Source of the DNA: Kiritimatiellia bacterium
Lineage (GTDB): Bacteria > Verrucomicrobiota > Kiritimatiellia > RFP12 > UBA1067
Reading direction: 5' to 3'
NCBI GenBank assembly: GCA_900771305.1
Contig: CAAGNL010000492.1
Location: 1-13,252, forward strand
Length of the DNA stretch: 13,252 bases
Positions 1 to 4,860 of the stretch are shown piece after piece. The translations under genes were made by a program, and so were the position numbers. Within the stretch, counting starts at the first letter, position 1; the number at the start of each line of letters is the position of its first letter. The notes under the pieces were generated by a model that ran no database searches, was not told the origin of the DNA, and saw nothing but the letters and a program-made list of their open reading frames with translations.

Positions 1-13
1 CCCCCCCCCCCCC
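1..13. repeat. Homopolymer run of 13 C at the window edge
   Basis: Bases 1 to 13 are all C, followed by ACCACCC. A 13-nt homopolymer at the very end of a sequence is often a read or assembly end artefact, since two-colour sequencers report signal loss as G. It is read here inside the reading frame of the leftmost gene, so residues 42 to 45 of that protein should not be trusted. Confidence 0.8.
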
Positions 14-135
14 ACCACCCTGACATCATTGAAGCGGACGGATCCGTCGAACTCGAACCACCAGCCGTACTGTCCACGGTACGCGGTGACGAACCGATCG
101 AGCAGCTGCGCCGGCACATGCTCTGCATAGTCCAT
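1..135 (-). CDS. Unknown protein, N-terminal fragment (3' end outside the window)
   Basis: An open frame of 45 codons starts at the ATG at 135 and is still open at base 1. It follows a very strong Shine-Dalgarno sequence (GGAGGAGG, about 6 nt before the ATG) and lies 16 nt after the stop of the ArdA-like gene, so it is probably the fourth gene of the same operon. The visible protein begins MDYAEHVPAQLLDRF and continues with aromatic residues (RGQYGWWFEFDG). I do not recognise the family. The last four visible residues are glycines encoded by a run of 13 G (minus strand) at the window edge, which may be a sequencing or assembly artefact, so the real sequence could leave this frame earlier. The start is well supported; the function is unknown. 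Confidence 0.6.
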   Translation of the reverse strand, partial: MDYAEHVPAQLLDRFVTAYRGQYGWWFEFDGSVRFNDVRVVGGGG

Positions 136-151
136 GTCGCACCTCCTCCAA

Positions 152-1069
152 TCACGCCTCTGTCCAGTATGTCCATGTCTGTATCTTGGACGCGCCGAAG
201 CGCTTCCAGTAGGCGTTGACGCGCCTCCTGAAGTCCGTCCGCACGGCCATGTACCCTCTGCGCATCCTCCGCATGTCCTCGTCGTTCAGGATGCGCACCA
301 CCGTCTCCGGGCATCCGGCGTTCGCAGCGTTCCCGAGGTACACGCTCCCGTCCGTGAGGCCGCCGCGCATGAGGCACGGAACGAAGTCACCTCTCCAGGT
401 CTCCGCTCCGTCTCCGCCAGTCCTGGCGAACCTCCACGCACGGCGTCCGACGAGGTGGACCATCTCGCGGTCGAAGTCCCCGACGTTCGCGCGCTTGAAC
501 CCCTCCTCGGTGCGCTTGTACTCCAGCACCTTGTTTGCGTACGCCATAGTGCCGTACTCCTCGCCGCCCTGCCCCCGGTCGTCCTCCCCGCAGCAGAAGC
601 GCGTCTGGATCGACGGCTTGCCGATCGAGAGGACGGTCCCGTCAGACAGCTCCACGAAGCGGTCGCGCTTCATCAGGAAGTCGCGCTCGCTGTCGTACGC
701 CTTGGCCCTGCGATCCGTGCTGCGGTCGTACCCCCTCGCGGCCATGTACACGGCGCACAGACGCTCCTGCTCCATCCGCTCCGCCGACTTCGGGCGGCTC
801 GCGTACTTCTTCGTCTCGGCCTCCGCCTCGGCCTTGAGCGTCCAGTAGTCGCGGGGTATAGAACTCTCGCTGTACAATCCCTCCTGCCAGTCGCATCCGG
901 GATCCGTCTCGACGTCCTGGAACATCAGCTCTGGGTCGCGCTCGTCGCGGTGGATCCTCTTGCATGCCGCCTCGAACTCCTCCGCGTTCGCGAACCTGTC
1001 GAGATCGAGCCACGCGCCGGAGAGGTCTCCGTTGTTGTACTTCGCGTATGTGCCGACGTAGAGTTTCAT
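152..1069 (-). CDS. ArdA-type antirestriction N-terminal domain fused to a second uncharacterised domain (305 aa)
   Basis: The N-terminus (MKLYVGTYAKYNNG, then GAWLDL near residue 18, DPELMFQD near 45 and YSESSIP near 66) matches the opening of ArdA antirestriction proteins, which mimic DNA and block type I restriction enzymes. ArdA is usually about 165 to 180 aa and built of small acidic domains. Here the ArdA-like part ends near residue 75. It is followed by a charged helical stretch (about 77 to 110), a beta-rich part (RFVELSDGTVLSIGKPSI, 137 to 154) and a basic C-terminus ending in an aromatic segment (WKRFGASKIQTWTYW, 288 to 302). I cannot name the second part. The start at 1069 is chosen over a longer frame because it gives an ATGA overlap with the preceding gene and has GGAGGTGG just upstream. 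Ile codons include ATA (2 of 6). Antirestriction activity is inference from the N-terminus only. Confidence 0.8.
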   Translation of the reverse strand: MKLYVGTYAKYNNGDLSGAWLDLDRFANAEEFEAACKRIHRDERDPELMFQDVETDPGCDWQEGLYSESSIPRDYWTLKAEAEAETKKYASRPKSAERMEQERLCAVYMAARGYDRSTDRRAKAYDSERDFLMKRDRFVELSDGTVLSIGKPSIQTRFCCGEDDRGQGGEEYGTMAYANKVLEYKRTEEGFKRANVGDFDREMVHLVGRRAWRFARTGGDGAETWRGDFVPCLMRGGLTDGSVYLGNAANAGCPETVVRILNDEDMRRMRRGYMAVRTDFRRRVNAYWKRFGASKIQTWTYWTEA

Positions 1070-1329
1070 GCGTCCACCTCCCCGTCGTCCTCGTCGCCCT
1101 CCGAACAGAACTCGCACTCGTCCCACGCCTCGCGAGGGCATCCGTAGTCCTCGTGGTCGGAGCAGGCAAGCCACACCGTCTTGGTGGAATCGTCCTCGTC
1201 GCGTTCGACGCAGACGTTCCGCAGCGATCCGGTCATCGGATAGTTCGGCTGCATCGCAAGCCGGACCGGTGTGCTGGGGTCGAGGTCTTCGAGCACGTCC
1301 AGCAAGTCTTGCACAGTGTCAATTCGCAT
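1066..1329 (-). CDS. Small, very acidic hypothetical protein with a Cys-rich tail (87 aa)
   Basis: The N-terminal half (MRIDTVQDLLDVLEDLDP, then VRLAMQPNYPM near residues 22 to 32) resembles a small protein type common in phages and actinobacterial elements, with the pattern 'LDPDxxVRxAxQPxxP'. Its function is not known to me. The C-terminal half has four Cys spaced C-x7-C-x7-C-x2-C (residues 55 to 74), possibly a metal site, and ends in a D/E-rich tail. About 25 of 87 residues are D or E against about 6 K/R, giving a strongly negative charge. The stop overlaps the ArdA-like start as ATGA, which implies translational coupling. The ribosome site is AAAGGA about 7 nt before the ATG, inside a leader motif shared with two neighbours. 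The 10-bp hairpin at 1354-1384 lies just upstream. Confidence 0.75.
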   Translation of the reverse strand: MRIDTVQDLLDVLEDLDPSTPVRLAMQPNYPMTGSLRNVCVERDEDDSTKTVWLACSDHEDYGCPREAWDECEFCSEGDEDDGEVDA

Positions 1330-1353
1330 GATTCGTTCCTTTCGTTTTGTCTT

Positions 1354-1384
1354 GCCCCGCCTGCCTGCCCATGACAGGCGGGGC
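1354..1384 (-). promoter_or_regulatory. Intergenic 10-bp hairpin between the 111-aa and 87-aa genes
   Basis: GCCCCGCCTG (1354-1363) and CAGGCGGGGC (1375-1384) are perfect inverted arms around an 11-nt loop. The hairpin starts 8 nt after the stop of the upstream gene and ends about 24 nt before the next ATG, just ahead of the AAAGGA ribosome site. No U-tract follows on the minus strand, so it looks less like a terminator than an mRNA-stabilising, processing or attenuating hairpin inside the operon. Confidence 0.6.
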
Positions 1385-1392
1385 GTTCCGAA

Positions 1393-1728
1393 TCATGCAA
1401 CGGCCTCGGCCAGAACGCGGTCGCAGTTCGCGGAGATAAGCGAAACGGCCTTGCGCAGATCCGCGTTCTTCTTCTGCAACGTGCGGTGGCAGTCCTTGAG
1501 GTACAGGCACTCTTTCGCCAGATCCTTCTCGGTGGCTTCGTTGGCCTTGAACGCCTCGCTCACCGCCAGCACGAACTTGCGCACGGTCTCATTCTTAAGC
1601 ATCGCGCAGAAGTCATCCTTGTCGATGTTCCTTGCGCCCATGTACGCCGGCTCGAACCAGTCGGCGTAGTTCTCGTGATCGGTCTTGTCGAGGAACGGCG
1701 TCCTCTTCTCGAACTCCTGCTTTTGCAT
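1393..1728 (-). CDS. Hypothetical protein (111 aa), first gene of the accessory operon
   Basis: I do not recognise this protein. It is charged and mostly helical in appearance. The N-terminus (MQKQEFEKRTPFLDKTDHEN) is followed by DWFEPAYM near residues 23 to 30. Residues 60 to 111 form a Lys/Glu/Ala/Leu-rich segment that could be a short coiled coil. It has three Cys and no signal peptide or membrane segment. The ATG at 1728 has AAAGGA upstream with 9-nt spacing and lies about 60 nt downstream of a good promoter (-10 TATAAT at 1794-1799). It is the promoter-proximal gene of the operon that continues with the acidic 87-aa protein and the ArdA-like fusion, so a role in the same accessory module is plausible but unproven. 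Confidence 0.7.
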   Translation of the reverse strand: MQKQEFEKRTPFLDKTDHENYADWFEPAYMGARNIDKDDFCAMLKNETVRKFVLAVSEAFKANEATEKDLAKECLYLKDCHRTLQKKNADLRKAVSLISANCDRVLAEAVA

Positions 1729-1738
1729 CTTCTTGTTT

Positions 1739-1754
1739 CCTTTCGTTTTTGCCC
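1739..1754 (-). repeat. Leader motif, copy 1 (GGGCAAAAACGAAAGG)
   Basis: This 16-nt sequence contains the ribosome site of the 111-aa gene. It recurs exactly on the plus strand at 1977-1992 before the divergent 138-aa gene, and a 12-nt core (CAAAACGAAAGG) recurs on the minus strand at 1338-1349 before the 87-aa gene. Three copies in the translation leaders of one small accessory block suggest a common origin or common translational control. Confidence 0.75.
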
Positions 1755-1793
1755 TGTCAATCGCAAACGCCCTATTTGCTCTTGACGCCCAAA

Positions 1794-1822
1794 ATTATAT
1801 CATGTCGCGTTATAACGCGCAA
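1794..1822 (-). promoter_or_regulatory. Promoter of the accessory operon (TTGCGC - 17 nt - TATAAT)
   Basis: Read on the minus strand, the -35 is TTGCGC (1822-1817), the spacer is 17 nt and the -10 is a perfect TATAAT (1799-1794). Just upstream, 1828-1853 is nearly pure A/T, including nine consecutive A on the minus strand, placed like an UP element. Transcription would start near 1787, giving a leader of about 58 nt to the ATG at 1728. The start is inferred, not mapped. Confidence 0.7.
1806..1819. promoter_or_regulatory. 14-bp perfect palindrome inside the promoter, candidate operator
   Basis: CGCGTTATAACGCG is a perfect dyad. It covers most of the spacer and the inner part of the -35 element of the minus-strand promoter, a position where a bound dimeric repressor would block RNA polymerase. 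No regulator gene is recognisable in the window, and the plus-strand promoter does not carry the same palindrome. Confidence 0.55.
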
Positions 1823-1935
1823 GGGGGAAAATGAAGAAAAATCATTTTTTTTTACAACGCCGAAAAACCCTTGTTTTATGGGGCTGAAACGCATGTCCGC
1901 CACCTTCTGGAACCATCTCAACCACCTGGAGCGAC

Positions 1936-1964
1936 GTGCGGAAACGTCCGGGATATGATATATT
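1936..1964 (+). promoter_or_regulatory. Promoter of the divergent 138-aa gene (GTGCGG - 17 nt - TATATT)
   Basis: The -10 TATATT (1959-1964) sits in ATGATATATT, which aligns with ATGATATAAT of the minus-strand promoter. The -35 is weak (GTGCGG, sharing TGCG with the minus-strand TTGCGC). Directly downstream, GGCGTCAAGGGCAAA (1969-1983) repeats the minus-strand block at 1775-1789 with one difference. The alignment of the two divergent promoters supports this call more than the match to consensus does. Confidence 0.5.
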
Positions 1965-1976
1965 GTGCGGCGTCAA

Positions 1977-1992
1977 GGGCAAAAACGAAAGG
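1977..1992 (+). repeat. Leader motif, copy 2 (GGGCAAAAACGAAAGG)
   Basis: This is identical over 16 nt to the minus-strand leader at 1739-1754. It places AAAGG 9 nt before the ATG at 2002, and this is the main reason for choosing that start for the 138-aa protein. Confidence 0.75.
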
Positions 1993-2001
1993 CAACCACC
2001 A

Positions 2002-2418
2002 ATGAGACCGGAGCAGGTCAAGATACTGCTGTACGGCGTCGGCGTAATACTCTCCGTCGCACTGTACCTCGTGTACCTTGCGTCCGGGCGGAAGCGCGGA
2101 AGGCAGACGGCCATGCCCCGCAAGCCATCCCGATCCACGCGGACGAACGGAGCGTCCGTCCGCTTCGAGGTCGGCAAGGCGTACTGGTGCCGAGACAAGG
2201 GATGGGGCGACTCCGCGCACCAGATCATGCGGCGCGGAGAGAAGAAGGCTCTCATATCGTGCGACGTGATCGAGAAGCGCTCGGATGTCACGGTGTGGCG
2301 CAGCATCCGCGTCGACAACGGAGTCGAGACGATGGAGCGCGGCAACATCCGCGCCGACGACGAGTACACCGGAAAGCGCGGCCTCGCTCCATCCTACGCG
2401 GCCGCTAAGGGCGTATAA
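2002..2418 (+). CDS. Membrane-anchored hypothetical protein (138 aa)
   Basis: The only plus-strand gene I support. One membrane helix spans residues 6 to 27 (VKILLYGVGVILSVALYLVY) after a very short N-terminus. A basic, Arg/Lys-rich linker follows (29 to 50), which would place the rest in the cytoplasm by the positive-inside rule. The C-terminal domain has a beta-rich pattern: FEVGKAYWCRD near 55 to 65, KKALISCD near 81 to 88, and TVWRSIRVDNGVETMERG near 97 to 114. It reminds me of small 'FxVGKxY...VYDGVE' proteins found on mobile elements, but I cannot assign a function. Three of seven Ile codons are ATA, a codon I did not find in the opening codons of tsf or the parts of rpsB I checked. A later ATG at 2113, also preceded by purines, would remove the membrane helix and is the main alternative. 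Confidence 0.7.
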   Translation: MRPEQVKILLYGVGVILSVALYLVYLASGRKRGRQTAMPRKPSRSTRTNGASVRFEVGKAYWCRDKGWGDSAHQIMRRGEKKALISCDVIEKRSDVTVWRSIRVDNGVETMERGNIRADDEYTGKRGLAPSYAAAKGV

Positions 2419-2442
2419 CAGACCTTATAGCAAAGGCTAACA

Positions 2443-2532
2443 ATGGCGAACATCAGCGAACACGACACCCAGCGCAAACCCTTGAAAACAAACGCTCCCA
2501 TACAATCACATATCACCACATACGGCTCATAA
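2443..2532 (+). CDS. Possible 29-aa microprotein downstream of the 138-aa gene
   Basis: ATG at 2443 is preceded by AAAGG with 6-nt spacing and opens a 29-codon frame (MANISEHDTQRKPLKTNAPI...) ending with TAA at 2530-2532. It starts 24 nt after the stop of the 138-aa gene and lies on the same strand. The peptide is polar, with no membrane helix. A good ribosome site and spacing favour it; the short length and lack of any recognised homology make chance a serious alternative. Confidence 0.3.
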   Translation: MANISEHDTQRKPLKTNAPIQSHITTYGS

Positions 2533-2559
2533 AAAGTTCAGATGCACTTTTGCTCAGAT

Positions 2560-2619
2560 GCCGAGATACTCGGTCAGTCAAGACCGCGCGAGCGGTGTTG
2601 ACTGACCGAGCACCTCGGC
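2560..2619 (-). repeat. 60-nt near-perfect inverted repeat (28-bp stem, 4-nt loop)
   Basis: Arms 2560-2587 and 2592-2619 flank GCGA. Twenty-five of 28 positions pair by Watson-Crick rules. Of the three imperfect positions, two become G-U pairs only in minus-strand RNA, and one is a mismatch on either strand. The hairpin lies just beyond the tsf terminator on the minus strand and past the 138-aa gene on the plus strand. No U-tract follows on either strand. It could be a backup terminator, a structured RNA or a mobile-repeat remnant. A weak A/T inverted repeat (AAAAGT...ACTTTT, 2532-2551) lies next to it. Confidence 0.7.
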
Positions 2620-2630
2620 AGGGATGACGG

Positions 2631-2669
2631 AAAACATCGAGGCGACGCGGTTTCGCGTCGCCTCGATGT
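2631..2669 (-). terminator. Rho-independent terminator of rpsB-tsf
   Basis: A perfect 16-bp stem (arms 2634-2649 and 2654-2669) with a 4-nt loop is followed on the minus strand by TTTT. It begins 20 nt after the tsf stop. The long GC-rich stem and short T-run make a convincing terminator for minus-strand transcription. The plus strand has no T-run after the stem. Confidence 0.9.
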
Positions 2670-2689
2670 CCTGGATTCCAGCTATTCGA

Positions 2690-3526
2690 TCAGGCACCGA
2701 GCTGGAGACGCACAAAGCGCTTCACCGTGATCGGAGCGCCAACCGTCTTGGCAATGCCGTCGAGATACTTCTCAACCGTGAGATCACCATCGGCGACGTA
2801 GTCCTGCTTGATGAGGCAGATCTGCGTGCAGAACTTGGCGGCCATGCCCTTCTTGATGCCAACGAGCGCCTGCTCCGGAGGAAGCTTGCCCTTCTGCTCC
2901 TTCAGTGCGTTGAGCTTGATCTCAAGCTCGGCGTCGATCTCGGCCTGGGGGACGTCCTCAGGCTTGATGTACTTCGGGCTGTTCGCCGCAATCTGGAGGC
3001 ACATCATATGGGCCGCCTCGGCGAGTTCCGGCGCATCGGCCTTGTCACAGCCAAGCTCGACGAGCACGCCGATCTTGCCGCCCATGTGGATGTAGCCGCT
3101 CAGCACGCCCGCACCCTCGAGCGCATAGCGCTCCTGACGGCGGATCTTCACGTTCTCGCCCGTCTTCGTGAGCAGCATCTTGTAGTCGTCGGCGAGCGTC
3201 TCCTCGATGTTCTTGCCCTCGAGCGCGACCTTGGCCGCGTTCGCGCAGAATTCCTTATAGGCATCCGTGTTCGCCACGAAGTCGGTCTCGCAGTTGACCT
3301 CGGCGAGAGCCATGGTCTTGCCGTCCGCGGCCTGAGCGAGGGCAACGATGCCCTGCTTGGACTCCTTGTCGACGCGCTTGGCGGCGACGGCGAGACCCTT
3401 CTCGCGGAGGTACTTGATGGCTTCGTTCATGTCACCGTTCGTGGCAGTGAGGGCTTCCTTGCAGGCGCCCATGCCGGCTGCGGTGGCTTCACGGAGTTCC
3501 TTGATCTGAGCAATGGTGATGGCCAT
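2690..3526 (-). CDS. tsf: Translation elongation factor Ts
   Basis: EF-Ts releases GDP from EF-Tu so that it can reload GTP during translation. The 278-aa product has the expected length (E. coli 283). It shows the N-terminal UBA-like domain (MAITIAQIKELREATAAGMG, then CKEAL), the conserved EF-Tu contact motif TDFVAN (residues 81 to 86), the core domain with GYIHMGGKIGVLVEL (about 144 to 158), and the C-terminal helical part. The start at 3526 is chosen because the protein begins exactly where the family does and GGAGAG lies upstream; a longer frame to 3592 adds 22 residues of non-family sequence. It follows rpsB by 65 nt, the classical ribosomal pairing, and ends at the strong terminator at 2631-2669. 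Confidence 0.98.
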   Translation of the reverse strand: MAITIAQIKELREATAAGMGACKEALTATNGDMNEAIKYLREKGLAVAAKRVDKESKQGIVALAQAADGKTMALAEVNCETDFVANTDAYKEFCANAAKVALEGKNIEETLADDYKMLLTKTGENVKIRRQERYALEGAGVLSGYIHMGGKIGVLVELGCDKADAPELAEAAHMMCLQIAANSPKYIKPEDVPQAEIDAELEIKLNALKEQKGKLPPEQALVGIKKGMAAKFCTQICLIKQDYVADGDLTVEKYLDGIAKTVGAPITVKRFVRLQLGA

Positions 3527-3559
3527 AATTAAACTCTCCAATTCTTTTCGTGGGGATGC

Positions 3560-3578
3560 GGGGGAGCGCAGCTCCCCC
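3560..3578 (-). promoter_or_regulatory. Intergenic rpsB-tsf hairpin (8-bp GC stem, 3-nt loop)
   Basis: GGGGGAGC (3560-3567) and GCTCCCCC (3571-3578) are perfect arms around a 3-nt loop. The hairpin starts 13 nt after the rpsB stop and ends about 33 nt before the tsf start. No U-tract follows, so full termination is unlikely. It could pause RNA polymerase, reduce read-through into tsf or mark an mRNA processing site. Confidence 0.6.
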
Positions 3579-3591
3579 GTCCGTTGCAGCA

Positions 3592-4623
3592 TTATTCGGC
3601 GGCAGGCGCTTCAGCGGCCTTGACGGCGGCCTCGGCGGCGGCGACCTTCTCCTGACGCTTGGCGGCGAGCTCTTCCTTCGCCTTGGCCTCGGCAGCCTCC
3701 TTGGCGGCGCGGGCAGCCTGCTTCACGGCGTTGGCGACAGAAGCCTTCGTGGCCTTCGCACGGGCGGTCTTGGCGACCTCCTCGCCCTTGGCGGCGGCGG
3801 CGGCCTTCTTCTCGGACGCACGGGCGCGGCGAGCATCACGCTCGGCCTTCTCCTGGTCCTCGCGCTCCTTGCGCTCGCTGGCGCGCTTCTGGGCTTCCTC
3901 GGCGGCCTTGGCGGAGTACTCATCGTTCGCGGCCTTGATGACCTTGACGATGCCGTCGACGATCATCTCGATGCCACGCACGGAGTCATCGTTGCCGGGG
4001 ATGACGTAGTCGATCGGATCAGGATCGGCATTCGTATCCGTGATGGCGACGATCGGGATTTCGAGGCGGGCAGCCTCCTTGACGGCGTTGAGCTCGCGGC
4101 AGACGTCCACGACGAAGATGGCGCCCGGCTTCTCGTCCATGTCGGCGATGCCCGTGAGGTTCTTCTCGAGCTTGGCGAGCTCGCGGCGGAGCATCGAATT
4201 CTCCTGCTTGTGCACGGAGAGCATGCCGTTGTTCTTGGCGCCGAACGCCTGGAGCTGCTTCATGCGCTTCACGCTGCCGCGGATCGTCTGCGCGTTCGTG
4301 AGCGTACCTCCGAGCCAACGCTCGGTCATATAGAACTGACCGCAAGACTCGGCGGCCTGCTTGACAATCTCCTGCGCCTGCTTCTTCGTGGCGACGAAGA
4401 GGACCTTCTTGCCCTCGAGGACCGTCTTGCGGAGAAACTCGGCGGCCTCGTCGATGAACGTGACCGTCTGCGTGAGATCGATGATGTGGATGCCGTTGCG
4501 CTTATCGAAGATGTAGGGCTTCATCTTGGGGTTCCAGCGCTTCGTCTGGTGGCCGAAGTGAAGTCCGGCATCGAAGAGATCCTTGAGCGTCAGGCCCGTG
4601 GCCTGGGAGGTCGGCATGTCCAT
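3592..4623 (-). CDS. rpsB: 30S ribosomal protein S2 with a long charged C-terminal extension
   Basis: S2 binds the 30S subunit near S1 and is needed for translation initiation. Residues 1 to about 235 are a complete S2: LFDAGLHFGHQTKRWNPKM near 16 to 34, the KVLFVATKKQAQ strand near 73 to 84, ERWLGGTLTN at 101 to 110, and the PIVAITDTNADPDPIDYVIPGNDD signature near 190 to 213. Standard S2 ends about here (E. coli 241 aa). This protein continues for about 108 residues rich in Ala, Lys, Glu and Arg, probably a long helix or coiled coil. The start at 4623 has AAAGG about 9 nt upstream; ATG at 4617 is an alternative. A promoter at 4789-4817 gives it a leader of about 160 nt, and tsf follows. Confidence 0.97.
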   Translation of the reverse strand: MDMPTSQATGLTLKDLFDAGLHFGHQTKRWNPKMKPYIFDKRNGIHIIDLTQTVTFIDEAAEFLRKTVLEGKKVLFVATKKQAQEIVKQAAESCGQFYMTERWLGGTLTNAQTIRGSVKRMKQLQAFGAKNNGMLSVHKQENSMLRRELAKLEKNLTGIADMDEKPGAIFVVDVCRELNAVKEAARLEIPIVAITDTNADPDPIDYVIPGNDDSVRGIEMIVDGIVKVIKAANDEYSAKAAEEAQKRASERKEREDQEKAERDARRARASEKKAAAAAKGEEVAKTARAKATKASVANAVKQAARAAKEAAEAKAKEELAAKRQEKVAAAEAAVKAAEAPAAE

Positions 4624-4788
4624 TTGTATAACCTTTCTTTGTCCGTAGGCGGGAAAACGAAGGCAACCGCGCCGACGTTTCCCCTGGTTAATCCGCTTTG
4701 GCGTCTCGGCCTGGACGGGCCACAGACGTCATTCGCTTCCGCACGGCAACGGCCACCCGGCCCTTCCGCGCTCGGAAAACAGGGTGAT

Positions 4789-4817
4789 AGTATAGCATTT
4801 GACGTCTGGCCCTGCAA
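4789..4817 (-). promoter_or_regulatory. rpsB promoter (TTGCAG - 17 nt - TATACT)
   Basis: Read on the minus strand, the -35 TTGCAG (4817-4812), the 17-nt spacer and the -10 TATACT (4794-4789) are close to the sigma-70 consensus. Transcription would begin near 4782, about 159 nt before the rpsB ATG. A strong promoter is expected for a ribosomal protein operon. Confidence 0.7.
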
Positions 4818-4860
4818 GTAGCAAACGGGATAAAAAACCAGCACGCACCACCCCTCATAT

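Noticed and set aside
134..1147. Long plus-strand frame of 337 codons across the ArdA-like gene
   Set aside because: It is the antisense shadow of a GC-rich gene. Its product is a low-complexity Arg/Ala/Val/Pro-rich sequence with no domain pattern, while the minus frame has a recognisable ArdA start and a ribosome site.
1831..1853. AAAATGA...TCATTTT followed by nine T, similar to a plus-strand terminator
   Set aside because: The stem is A/T only, and no plus-strand gene lies upstream to be terminated. Its position just upstream of the minus-strand -35 fits an UP element better.
1842..2369. 175-codon minus-strand frame opposite the 138-aa gene
   Set aside because: It has no ribosome site and ends within the A/T-rich promoter region. 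The plus-strand gene has a membrane helix and a shared leader motif.
2419..2690. Possible integration boundary between tsf and the accessory block
   Set aside because: I saw no tRNA gene, integrase or obvious direct repeat here. Only hairpins are present, so an attachment site cannot be claimed.
3550..4821. 423-codon plus-strand Gly/Leu-rich frame opposite rpsB
   Set aside because: It mirrors the Ala/Lys-rich rpsB tail and extends through the rpsB promoter; no ribosome site or family pattern was seen.
4832..4851. T6 tract on the minus strand as terminator of the isomerase-family gene
   Set aside because: No convincing stem lies directly before it, and the long hairpin ends 23 nt earlier, too far for a standard terminator.
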